Below, one piece after another: positions 33,942-45,518 of a stretch of 64,000 nt of DNA. Under the pieces are notes generated by a model. The model ran no database searches and was not told the DNA's origin. It worked only from the letters and a program-made list of their open reading frames with translations. The position numbers and the translations under genes are program-made. Position 1 is the first letter of the stretch; each line of letters opens with the position of its first letter. Source of the stretch: Isoetes taiwanensis (lineage: Eukaryota > Streptophyta > Lycopodiopsida > Isoetales > Isoetaceae); the NCBI GenBank assembly GCA_021234155.1, contig JAJEKV010000063.1, positions 3,356,797-3,420,796 on the forward strand, written 5' to 3'.

Positions 33942-36133
33942 ATGTATAAATATGATCTCCTGCTTTTGGTTGCCTTAATATTATTCTTTGCAAATGCCGA
34001 CGAGGATGCGCACCTATTCAATGTCGAAGGCCTCAGAAAATTCGTCCAAGAGCTTCCTGACATGCCGAGGATCAAAGGCTACAACTCTTCGCCACGCCAT
34101 TTCGGCCCTGCAATGCTCACAATTGGGATGTATCAGATCAGCTGGGTAAGAAAAGCCCTTCCCTAAACCCTTTTTTTTACCACAAAAGCTCAAATTTTAG
34201 GTCAGATGCTAAGTAATGTTATTCTTACAGTTCTACAGGTTTGTTGATTCATTCCAAAGCTCAAAAATACTTAAATTTTAACTCTAGACAACTAATCAGA
34301 GTCTAATTTTGCAGAGCTTTCATCCTGATCTACCAAATTCAACAGTATATGCATATGGACAGACAGAAAAGCAAGCAACAGTACCAGGGCCAACAATAGA
34401 GGCAATAAGAGGAATTGAAACCAAGGTGAAGTGGGAAAATCATCTGCCAAAAGATCACATATTTACAATAGACAAGACATTGGATATTGCAAGGCCAAAA
34501 AGAGGGGTAGCCACAGTGGTACATTTACATGGAAGTTTAAGTGAGCCAGAAAGTGATGGAAGTGCAAATGCATGGTTTACAGGCATGTTTGAAGAAAAGG
34601 GCCCTTCTTGGACCAAAGAGGTTTATTCTTATTCTAACATTCAAGGGCCAGGCACTCTCTGGTACCATGACCATGCCATGGGCCTTACTAGGGCCAACAT
34701 ACTTGCTGGCCTTTCTGGACTTTATGTTGTTAGAGATTCTGGCGCGGAAAATGCCCTCAATCTCCCTTCTGGTCCTTCTTATGATAAATTGCTGCTGCTT
34801 TGTGATAAAAGCTTCTACAAAAATGGTTCTATTTTTCTTCCTAGTGTTGGTAATAATCCAAATATTCATCCCCAATGGAATGTAAGTCTGTCTCTCCTTC
34901 CCTCCCTCCCTCCCTCCCTCCCTCACAGACTTAATAATTAACATTTCATTTCATTCATTTCTCACTCTCATTTTCACTCTCTCTAGGTGGCCACCTCTCA
35001 CCCTCCTTACAGTCTCTTTTTCTCCCCCTATAGGTCTCTATGTTAAAAAGCATCCCTTTTTGATGGCTTCTCTTACTTGGTTGGCCATGGATATTATGGA
35101 ATAATAGTAGATGTTTTTTTTTTTCTTTCACGCAGCCCGAATATTTTGGGGAGATGATCATTGTTAATGGAAAAGCATGGCCATTCTTGAAAGTTTGGCG
35201 CCGGAAATATAGATTTCGACTTGTCAATGGAAGCAATGCAAGGTTCTACAAATTAGCCCTGAGTAATGGACTTATCATGACTCAAATTGGATCGGATGCC
35301 TACTATTTACCTCGTGATCGCTCAAAAAGCATATCCTTCTTGCCCCTCCGAGACAAATGCATTTTATCATCAATTTTGCATTGTATAGAACAAGAAATCA
35401 TCCTCACCAATTCTGCTTCATATCCTTATCCAAAAGGAGACCCAGTGAACAACCATAATGGTATTGTCATGAAATTCATTCTTGATCGAAAGGCACTAAA
35501 TGATCCTAGCACAGTACCTAGGGTTTTACTTCCAATTCAAAAGCTTAAGCCTGAAGACGTTGTGGTGAGTCGAGTCATAACAATGAATGAGTATAAAACT
35601 TCTATTGGAGAACCTACCCATTTGTTGCTCAATGGATTGACCTTCGGTGATCCTACCACGGAAACTCCAAAGTTGGGAAGCACAGAGTTGTGGAGCATAA
35701 TCAACTTGACTGAAGATAACCATCCCCTTCATATGCATCTAGTAGGGTTTCAAGTAATCTCCGAGCATAAGCTCGATCATATGGACGAGATGAAAGGTTG
35801 TTTGCAAGGAAACTCTTCAAAATGCAATCCTCAGAATTGGGTGAAGGGAGAGCCTAAACAAGCTCCAAAAAGTGAAAGGGGGTGGAAGAATGTATACAAA
35901 ATGAAGCCTTCATATTTGACTAGCTTTCTTGTTAGATTTGCGAATTTTGATGGAAAACCATTTCCATTCAATGCTTCTTCGAAGCCAGGGTATGTCTACC
36001 ATTGCCATGTGAGTATTTGCTTCTTCTCCCTTATTGCATGCTTCACTCTTTTCTTAGCTAATTAAGAATTTTGTTTCAGATCTTAGATCATGAAGATAAC
36101 CAAATGATGAGACCTTACACAATCTTGCCGTAA
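33942..36133 (+). CDS. LPR1: LPR1/LPR2-like multicopper oxidase (CotA/bilirubin-oxidase type), four exons
   Basis: Exons 33942-34145, 34315-34881, 35136-36008 and 36080-36133 join to 565 codons without a stop, with GT..AG borders. Arabidopsis LPR1 is about 580 residues. In Arabidopsis, LPR proteins are ferroxidases of the cell wall/secretory route that stop root growth under low phosphate. Residues 1-20 form a signal peptide. All copper motifs are present: VVHLHG (H138, H140), WYHDHAMG (H186, H188), HPLHMH (H453, H456, H458) and YHCHILDHEDNQM (H546, C547, H548, H552, M557). Near residues 318-345 the frame appears shifted and then restored: the other frame reads KHILLAPPRQMHFIINFALY, closer to the family. 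That stretch is away from the copper ligands. A paralogue with the same exon pattern starts at 63457. The symbol names the family; one-to-one orthology is not shown. Confidence 0.9.
34898..34923. repeat. (CCCT)n microsatellite in intron 2 of the oxidase gene
   Basis: About six CCCT/TCCC units just after the exon 2 donor site. Confidence 0.8.
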
Positions 36134-38235
36134 AAGTTTGTTTTCATCTATTTGCTTCTACAAAACAGTGCCATTAAATAATGTGTGAGAGCAACCTCAC
36201 TAGCTAATGGCATTATAAAATATAACCACCTTGTCTATCCTTATAACATTGTACGTGGGGCAGAGCAAGATCTCATGTGAATTTCTTTCTAGCCTTTAAA
36301 ATATGATATGGTGGAGTTAAAAACTACTTCGTGACAACGAGCTCAATTTAAATGTAAATGGCAACTCGAGAGAGGAAAATAGGAGGAATAAAAAAGAAGA
36401 CAATAAACAAAAAAGTCATGGTACCATCTTCTGGTAACTGATCATTGTCCCCAAAAATAAAATAGAAGGGCACATTGTAAAAAAAAGATCATATGTGAGT
36501 CTATCATTACCATATCAAGACTTCAAGATGCTCTTTCATGTACTTATAGAGAATCCCATTGATTGTCGAAAAAAAGGAAAAAAAAAGAAAATAATGTGCC
36601 AACCCAATGTCATACAGTGAATAGAGGACATAGCATCTCCCCCCTAATGGGTTTTCAATGTTATAGTTCATTTGAAATGTATTGGAAAGAAGAAAGTTTC
36701 TACTAGTATTCAAATGCTGTGCCTTCAAGTATTAGTTACCTATTGATTTCAATCGCATAAGTCCAATTTGTTCATTGAGCAATAAACTTTTAGCAATTTC
36801 TTTTATCGTGTCTATGTGTGTTGCATGGATCTTGCATCAAATGGAGTTTAGAATTGCTAAAAGATAGTTAGCAATTGAAGCCAATGACTGGCAGCCAAGA
36901 ATATTATTGTGCCTGTATGAATCACTCCACCTATTATATTCTGAAGTTGTGTTTGGCCTGTCCACGCATCTATCCCATTTTCCACCACTAACTCTAGTAA
37001 TTCACATCAAGAGCATTTCTGACTGTGGGAAATTGGACTAGTGTTCTTGAGTTTTGATGTCATTGACATGTTGAAGCACTTTTAAACCAAGCGATGGTAA
37101 GTCTTTGTAGTATTATGAAATTGTAGCAATCAGGCAGTGGCAGTGTGGCAACCATGTTTAAAGAAATTGCGTGGCTAATTAGCAGAATGTAGAGTTAGGT
37201 GGAGTGCGAGCTGGTGCAAAAGTCGTCATTCCAATAAGTGTATTTGCTTATTTGTTCAAGGATGTAAAGACGTTTAGATTGCACCACAAACATACACCTT
37301 TCAAGGTGTTAGTGAATTCTTTCTTGAGTAGATTTTTCATGGAGAATGGAGGAAACGGATCCACGAGACAGGTGGACAAATCACTGTATGTGAGGTGGAC
37401 TCGATCAGTTTTATATTCAGGTATGCATGTGTAAGACCTTATTCGTATGATCTAATTCTTCGTTATCGTGTTTGAGTTCTTTTATATCACTTAATAGCTC
37501 ATACTTCCATTTGTTACATGTTTCTATCCAATTTAATAGCAAGTAACCTCTTGGATGATTTAGATATGAATAAACACATCTGGAACATGCTTAGCAGGCT
37601 GCACAACAACGAACATTTAAGTGTCAGGAGCATTTTTTGTGCAGCAAATGGCATGTCAGTGTCAGGACCTTTTTAAAGTTCACATTGCAGCAACAGGCAT
37701 GTCAGTATTTGAGTCTATATGCAAAATACTGCGCGTGCTAATGCCAATGCATTTCAATCCATAATGATGATTATCCAGTGTATATATGTTTGTGACTATT
37801 GTCGACTAGTATCTTATATGTGCAAGATATGGCAGAAGAAACATATAAGTACAAATTGTTTTAAGGCAGTTTATGATGATCTGTTTTGCATTTGACTTCA
37901 ATTATTGTGTTCTTCATGGTAATCTTTCTCTAGATTGAGCAACATCTTATTGAGAATTCAGATCTTTAAGAGAATACGGGATCTAGCACTAATGAATCTA
38001 AACATAGTATGCAAGGTTAATATTCACTACAATGTTTCATTGGCTGCAAACCCAATACTTAGGCATTTTGCAAGTTTTTACTGATGAGAGTGTTTCAGTT
38101 AGGCTTGGCCATGCACTCTTATAAATCACATGAAAGAGGCCTTCTCAGCTATTTGCATGTAACCCTTGCATTTTGTTGTCCTTGCTGTTATTATGGTTTT
38201 GAGATATTTAATGTGGTTCTGCATCTTTTAGGTAC
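36134..38235. other. 3' flank of the oxidase gene and intergenic DNA, no gene seen
   Basis: AT-rich DNA. Short frames such as 37204-37434 resemble nothing known. GTGTCAGGA..CATTT..TGCAGCAA..GGCATGTCAGT is partly repeated at 37620-37710. Confidence 0.35.
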
Positions 38236-38574
38236 ATGTTATCGAAGCAGACCTTATATTGCAATTTCTTTGTTCAAAGAAGGAAAAGGCACCGGGAAAA
38301 TGGTCGTTTATGTTGGAGGGCAGTGGAGGAGCATTGCATTAGGACTCCGTCAATTGAGCTGAAAGTTCATACGAAGAATGATCATATTCAAACTTTGAAT
38401 GTGGAAGAGGTATGGACATTATTAGAATGCAGAAAGTTATTGGAGTCGCTGATTGGATCTTCTGAATTCCATTTCATGATGGACGATAAGAAGGTAGGAT
38501 ATAAAAGAGAGTGCACAATTATGTGCAAAGATTGTATGCCGCCTCATATTCTGAGGATTGAACACAATAATTGA
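38236..38574 (+). pseudogene. Unrecognised open frame, perhaps a transposase N-terminal scrap
   Basis: A 112-codon frame encodes VEEHCIRTPSIELKVHTKND, QTLNVEEVWTLLECRKLLES and a lysine-rich tail. The overlapping frame just upstream reads GKMVVYVGGQWRSIA, which recalls the start of MuDR-like transposases (a GGxW strand). I cannot confirm this. Codon use looks real, but no start, intron pattern or neighbour supports a function. Confidence 0.25.
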
Positions 38575-39128
38575 TGTACTTAATGAAGGAAAAAATAAAA
38601 CAAAGGTCCTCCTGGTGGATTTGAGTTCGATTCCCAAATTGTCTTGATTTATTGTAGGAAGTCTCAGCATATTGTATTTATTGATATACAAGTTTTTCCT
38701 ACTTCGCATGTATAATTTTCAATTCTTCAGACCTGACTGTTTCTGGTAAAAATCTATGATCACCGGATGATTCTGAACCTATATTGTTTTGTTGTTACTT
38801 CCTTCTGATGCCTGCTAATGGAAGGCTATCTTCTGGAGTCACAGTTAAGCTATAATCAGATGGAACTTCAGAATGCATCAAACTGTCTATGAACAACTCA
38901 CAGCGAAGAAATTTTGCCAGGCCAAAAAACCACTAAAAATAGAGCACTAGGAGAAGATTGCTCTGTAAATAAAAAGCATAATAAGAGTGATAAATATTGT
39001 TGTGAGATGCCTAACTGCTACAACGGAAATACTTGTTAAACAAAACTTTTTCATCAACTTTGCTTGCTGGGGTATGTGACAAAAGCCAGTTGATGTGAAC
39101 AAGAAGAAACTATATATTGCAGGCAAAA
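38575..39128. other. Left flank of Copia element 2; no LTR found
   Basis: A 3' LTR would be expected here, matching the sequence right of 43489. I see no such match. The 20-base phrase AAAACTATATATTGCAGGCA is repeated in tandem at about 39106-39146. Confidence 0.4.
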
Positions 39129-42100
39129 CTATATATTGCAGGCATAGATATGATTTTTCAGTTCATAAACAATAGAGTGTGTTAGGCTATTAGTCTTCTG
39201 CTTTTTAGAACTCCAGCTTATAGGATTGCCTCCAAAGAAAGAGACGTAGCCTGTGATGCATTTCCTTTTCTCAAGATCCGTGGAAGCCATGTCAGAGTCA
39301 GAGAACAGTAAAAGATGAGGATCTGAAACTTTTGAGTACAAAACTCCTTCATTTTGAGTGCCTTTGAGATAATGTAGGACTCGTTTGGCTGCTCTCCAGT
39401 GTGGTTCCTTCGGATGATGCATAAACCTTGTGAGAACCGCAACAATATAAGTAATGTCCGCCTAGTGTTGGTGAGATATAGTAAAGCCAACCAATTGCCT
39501 ATATAGTGTTAAGTCAACATTTTCTTTATCTGTTTCAAGAGTGAGCGTTTGACTCAAATCACATGGAGTGGATAGAGCTTTGCGATGCGCCATGTGAAAT
39601 TTCTCAAGCAATTCTGAAATGTATTTCTCTGCGCGTGAGATGAATCCCCTCGAGGATCTTGCCGGACTTCTAGTCCTAGGCAATAATGCATTAGCCCTAG
39701 ATCCGACTTCAAAGTCGGCTGCAAGTGTTGCTTTTAGTGTGAGAGATAATGTGAGTCGCATCCCTCACATAATGGTGTCGCCTACATAGAGCGTAAGAAC
39801 ACTAACTTGTGATTTTGAGAGAATAAAATATAGGCTAGGATCAGCTCTTGATCTCTGATATCCAAGCTGAATCAAAGAAGTATTGATCTTGGTATTCCAA
39901 CACCGTGGAGCTTGCACGAGGCCATACAAGCTTTTTTCAACTTGCACACATAATTGGGATAATTTTGATCTTTGAAACCGTTGGTTGAGACATATAGAGC
40001 TCTTCTTCTAGATCTCCATTTAAAAAGCTGATTTGAAGTCCATTTGATATAGGGGCCAAGCTTTTGTGCTGCCAATGCTATCATCGCCTTCAATGTGTCC
40101 AATCGGACGACGGGTGCAAAACATCATGATAATCAAATCCTTCTTTTTATGGAAACCTTTGGCCACTAGCCTTGCTTTACGCTTTTAGATAGTGTGCCAT
40201 CGGCATGATATTTAGTCTTGAAAGACCCATTTAGCACCAATGACATTAGCTGCTATGGGTTTTAGGCACAAGCTCCCATGTTCCTTGCTTATGCATCATA
40301 GCGATTTCCTCTTGCATTGCTTTGTAACCAAGAAGGGTCTTTTGATGCTTGTATATGGCTGACAGTGGTCTTGAGGAGCTGATAGCACTTTGGCCATTAG
40401 AACATAATTGCAATGGATTTTAGATGGAAGATCATCCGAGTAGTTGGATCTGGCGGTAAGCGAGCAATTCTTTCGACCTCCGGCAAAGGAAGATCTGGGA
40501 CAATTGTTTCCATTGGTGTTTCATGCTGAAACAATGGCAGGTCAAGTGGTGGGATATCCGACTCATCCCTATCGATTCCTCATCGGCAAAGGGGCTCCTC
40601 ATATGCTAAAGGTTCAAAGTCATCATAGGCATTGTGAGAGACACCAAAGCGGCATTAGAAGGACCAATATCGGGAATACTTGTAAGATTGGTAGCGGATG
40701 AGGAATGTCTAACCTCCAAACTAGTAGAGCGACCAGCCGGACGAACTTGACCAGCTTGAGTGGCATCTTCAATGTCAAAGGTATTTATGATCACCTTGTT
40801 ATAATCAGCTTTGTTTGGTTGATAGAACTCTTGAGAGTAGATCGCATCTTCAATAAAATGCATGCTTCGGGGATGCAAATACACGTTTAGTGAGAGGATC
40901 ATAGCATCTCCAACCTTTCATGTTTGTAGGATAGCCAATAAATATGACTTTAGTGGACCTGTCAACGAAGTTTGCCTTGCTTTTTGGCAGAGTTCCCTAG
41001 GGAACAAGAGCAAATCCTAAGCGACCAAATACTCTTAGATTTGATACATCTGGTTTTCTGCCATAAAGAGCCTCAAATGGCATCTTATACTTGATAGCTT
41101 GAGTGGGAGCCCTATTACAAAGGTAGGCGGTAGCTAGAACCGCCTTCGCCCCGGAGTTGTGGAGGCAATTCTTTAAATTTCAGCATGCTTCTGGTCAAAT
41201 TCATCGGTGTTTGGTTTTTCCTTTCCGCCACGCCGTTTTGGGAGTGGGCATACGGACAATCAGCCTCGTTGTATCCCTTTGATTCAATGTAAGCCTGAAA
41301 CTCTTGAGAGAGATATTCCTTGGCATTATCGGATCGAGAGCTTTAATAGGAGTAGAGAACTCCTTTTCCACTTGCAGTGAATGTTTTAAAACAAAGAAAT
41401 GCTTGAGACTTGAGCTTAATGGGATAAACCCACGATATCTACTGAAATCATCAACAATCACAAGAAAGTACCTGCTTTCCAGCTAGAGATTCTATTGGCG
41501 GTGACAAATATCGAGTGTGAAGAAGCTCCAGTGGTTGTTGAGCCCTAAATTCAGCCTCGAGGGGGATAGGACGCTTTGTATTTGTTTACCAAGACTGCAT
41601 GCAAGTACATGGAAGGTCCTTTGTTGTGAGGGGAGGCATGCCTTGAACCATATTGAGTTTAGATGATGAAACCAAAGCCGGAGATGAATATGCCCAAATC
41701 TAGCATGCCATAAAGATTCTCTGCTGTTTTCAAAGACAGCAACAGTGAGAGAGGACTACGCCTTTGCATTTGAACTAGTTGTTGAGTATCCAAAATATAT
41801 AAGCCCTCCTCATTAAGATGACCTTTGAGCAATGGGTCCCAGTTGTTTAAGGTCAATAAACTTCAATGGATTTTTATGGAGAATGTGCACAAGACCATCC
41901 AAAAACAGACCGAGAATAGCCCATCTTTTTTATCAAATTAAACACACTAAGCAAATTTACAAGTAATCCAGTACTAGGATCACATCTTCAACTGAGAGTG
42001 AGGCATTTTGTGGTGGGAATAGACACATTTCCTTTGCCCGAGACTTAGCTAGATTGCCATCCGCCATCTTTACCACTGCTTTTCAAAAAAGATTTTAATA

Positions 42101-43099
42101 TGCTTTGGAAAACATTTGATCGACTATCAAGTGCTTGGTTGCCCCTGAGTCAACTAGCCAATTATTATGATGTAGCTTTTCCGCAGCAAAAATTGAGAAA
42201 CCGCAATTCTTCTTCCTCCAAGTCAATATGAGAAACTTGCCAAGAACTTCATGAGCGAGAACCCCAACCCGGATCCTTAGAACTCGGATCCTTAGCTTTC
42301 TGAGATTCCTTATGTTTGAGAAATTCAGCAACATCTTTAAGAAGTTTCTTGCAATCTCTTTTGATGTGCCCCTTTTGTTACAATACCGCCAAGAAAAAAT
42401 GGTTGCTTAGAGTCGAGCTAGGGCTGTTCTCAAACTTTCCTTGGGTTCACGGGAGGAGGAAGCTAAAGGATTCATAGGAGGTGCGCAGAAATTTGAGCTT
42501 TAGAATAGAAAGTAGCTTCGATCTGATCATACCTTTTTCGTTCTTGTTCAATCTACAAGTTTCGCTCAAGCCGATGGAAACCGATAGTAATTTTGTCCCC
42601 GCAACTTGTAATAGTCAATGATAATTGATATTCACGGGGTAACCCTTTGAGAGCATACCGAATAAGGGTGCTATTGATATATTTCCACCGGCTGCAAAAT
42701 ATTCTTCCTTCAATCCTTTGAATTTTTGTGATATAATCTCTCATGTTGGTACAATCACAAAATTAAGTTATCCATCTTACTTTGAATATTAAGTCGTTGT
42801 CCTTCACCGCTTGAGTACAAGTTTGATGCAAGAATGCAAGGGCTGCGAGAGAAGGATGTATAGACTCTCAAATCCCTCCTCTGAAAATGCATTGCATATG
42901 CGGGGCTTTGAGATGATTCCATGCTTTAAAATCCTTCCGCTTTTCATCAAGAGTGGTAGGATTCCAAGTTGACAGAAAACATCACCTAAATCTACGAGAT
43001 TAAGGTTAGTTTCAAAGCATCTCTCCGTGTAAAATAATTGTCAATCTCCAAGTCATGAGGGTGGATGAAGTATTTCCGGGGAGTTGCATCGGCAGACAT
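39129..43099 (-). pseudogene. Copia gag-pol polyprotein remnant of element 2
   Basis: Right to left on the minus strand: gag start MSADATPRKYFIHPHDLEID (43099), gag body (GRIFCSRWKYINSTLIRYAL ... GLPREYQ, 42744-42553), protease (NNWLVDSGATKHLI, 42180-42110), pre-integrase (NLYGMLDLGIFISG, 41700) and integrase (MIVDDFSRYRGFIPL ... KEFSTPIKAL, 41461-41340). Next are reverse transcriptase (QVEKSLYGLVQAPRCWNTKI, 39947-39890; LTLYVGDTIM at 39790, where the usual YVDD is YVGD), then ELLEKFHMAHRKALSTPCDL (39610). RNase H is at 39422-39129 (EPHWRAAKRVLHYLKGTQNE ... TGYVSFFGGNPISWSSKKQK). There are many stops and frame changes between parts, and the catalytic aspartate of reverse transcriptase is lost, so the element cannot move by itself. 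Confidence 0.85.
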
Positions 43100-43475
43100 T
43101 TTTGGCGATTCTGAGAGGATGCGAGCAGATCCGGCAACAATGGTTCCGCAACAACAAGTTCGGGTGAACAGGATCCGGCAAACAAATAGCTTCCGCAGTT
43201 CTATCCGGCTTCAAACTATTTTTGTCGCCAACAAAAGTGTCGGACGACAATTTTTGGTCGAACAAATCAACTAATGGTCGACGGGCAACTTTGGTCGACG
43301 GCAATTTCCCTCGCTTTGGTCGACGGCAATTTCTCGGGGACTGAACTGCGGCGCATCCGATCCGATTCCACCAATGCTTGCATACGAATCGGTTCAATTC
43401 CTCTCTTTGATCAGGCCCAACAGCTTGTCCTGATCCCTCCTGCTAGAACTCTGCACTCATTTTCTTCTCACGGCC

Positions 43476-43488
43476 GGCTCTGATACCA
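43476..43488 (-). other. Primer-binding site of Copia element 2
   Basis: The minus strand reads TGGTATCAGAGCC, the canonical initiator tRNA-Met site of Copia elements. It fixes the inner edge of the 5' LTR at 43489. Confidence 0.85.
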
Positions 43489-45518
43489 TGAAGATGTGAA
43501 GCTAATATGCAAGAAGGCAAAATGAGATGCACGAATTAGCTAGGCTAGTGAGTGAACTGAATGAAAACTAGAAAGGCATGACTATGGCTTTATAGTAGAG
43601 CCATGTCAGCAACATGTGGCATGTCTAGTCATCTAGAGAGTATGTCATGGAAAGTATAATGTCTAACAACTGAATAGCACTGTGTTTTTAGAACTTGCAT
43701 GAAAAAGTAGGTATGTCTTGCTGCTGCAACCTCAAAACACATATGCATTCCTCTGAAGTGGAAAGCTGCATGTTATCACAAGATAACTAAGTAAGGTGCA
43801 CACAGTTGTTGCGAAGCCCAGAAGATCTGTCATACAAGTATAATGAAAAAGAGTTGTTGTAATTCCATGATACTCTTTCATAGATTTAAAGTATACATGA
43901 CTTTCATCAGCTAAGCCTCCTCTAGTTCATGCAATAAAAATGCTAGTAAATAATGTACCATCTGTCTTTATTTTTTCTTACAGCAATCCAGCTATCTCCA
44001 TGCTAGGAATATCCTACAAGCATGGCACCTCATCAAACCTTGGTAACTGACAAAGACTTTGCAAGCTTCCTCCAGGTCACATGTCAACCAATGTATCCCC
44101 AGCAATAATAGCTGATTGAAAACCAACATCAATGATCTGTGCATAAACGAACCTTCCTCGTTCTATGACTCCTGCACTGGCACATGCTTTTAGAACACTT
44201 GAAAGCACAATTTCATTTATTGCTTCATCTTCTCAAAGCATTGGATATTGAGAAACGTTTCACCATGTTGGAAATATCCTACTATTATTTTTGACTTGAC
44301 TTCTACATCTTGAAAGGCAGCATGACAATTTGCTGATCAACAATAGGATGTTAAAATCACAATAGTGATGAATGGAAGAGAATGATTACGTATTTCTATA
44401 ACTTCATAACCACTGCAACTTCAAGACACATATGCATGTAAAGCGCATTGTCTTAATACACAGACTGACTGGCTGACCTACCGAATTTGACCTACCGAAT
44501 TTGGCTTGCTCTTTCCTTCTGCACTATGGCAAACAAATGCCGAGGGAAAAATGTATGGAGACGCTTACCTACGAGTGCATGTCCATTTAACTCCAGGGTG
44601 TATTCCATGAAACAGACAACCGTGTGTCCCTTATTGATGATAAGTAGCCTTCGATGGTTTGTCTTTGCATGCTGAGATCAGGGAGCCATATGACAACTGG
44701 CTCTAGTCCAATTTCCTAAATACAAAAGACCTTAGCTAAGCCCTTAATCTCTGCAAAAGTCTATACAACAGCAACCTACAATGCACCATCTCTATACTAG
44801 CCCATAATCTATTCACAATCATCCATCACACATGCACCACTTGTACATTTTAAAGAACTGCCTCTATCATTTCAGCTACTGCTCTTAGCACCCCAGCTCG
44901 TACAAAATATACTCTGTATATTTAACATCACCATGCCTTCTTTTCAATTCATGAATGCGCAAGCAGCATGATTCAGTATAAAAGACCCTAGGACGAAAAT
45001 TACTACAGCAATAACTACCTATAAGTGCTCCCTGACCTAAATGCCTTGCATGTAATAAGCAGGGTTAAAAAGCAACTCACCTTGCTCACGACCTAGCTGC
45101 AGATAACCACCATGTTTACCATGTAAACTAGAACAAGTGACATTCTCAACACAATAATCCAAAAGAAGCAGACCATTGTAATACCATCTGAAAACATCAT
45201 TTACACTGTTACCTGTTACACAGTAAAACAACATCTGCCCTAAGTATCTGGACAACCCAATCTACATTTGCACATGTTAAGGAAATTAACAGGAGACCTA
45301 GCAACTCATAAGCACAGTTATCATGGCATGCAGCAGATTAAACATATTCACTAATTATCCAATAAACTCAACTAGTGAGCATACCATAAATTGAAAAGTC
45401 AAAGTTAAGTAGTTACAAAAATCAAACAAAATAAATGATGGTACTTACCTATTCAAGATGCGAGGACGTATTTTTTTCTATTCTCACCTGCTTGCTTCTC
45501 TATTGCCTTTGTGTTTCC
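43489..45518. other. 5' LTR of Copia element 2 (right end not fixed), then unassigned DNA
   Basis: The first several hundred bases must include the LTR, but without a partner copy its right edge cannot be placed. Further right, GACCTACCGAATTT is tandemly doubled (about 44474-44503). A minus-strand frame at 45037-45255 is unrecognised and might be a 3' exon of the transposase-like gene that follows. Confidence 0.4.

Larger units (their letters stand above)
39129..43488 (-). mobile_element. Ty1/Copia LTR retrotransposon remnant (element 2)
   Basis: Minus-strand order from the right: primer-binding site (43476-43488), gag start (ATG at 43099), gag, protease, integrase, reverse transcriptase, RNase H. 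All parts of a Copia polyprotein are present in the right order over 4.3 kb, so little is deleted. The 5' LTR should begin at 43489 (TGAAGATGTG). Its partner at the left end is not found, so the element is truncated or its LTR has decayed. Confidence 0.85.

Noticed and set aside
34537-34944. Minus-strand frame of 135 codons
   Set aside because: It is the shadow of exon 2 of the oxidase gene, whose plus-strand protein has clear copper motifs.
43053-43483. Overlapping open frames on both strands as genes
   Set aside because: They lie in the leader between the primer-binding site and gag start of Copia element 2.
39129-43800. A left LTR partner for Copia element 2
   Set aside because: I compared the sequence right of 43489 with 38575-39128 and found no convincing match.
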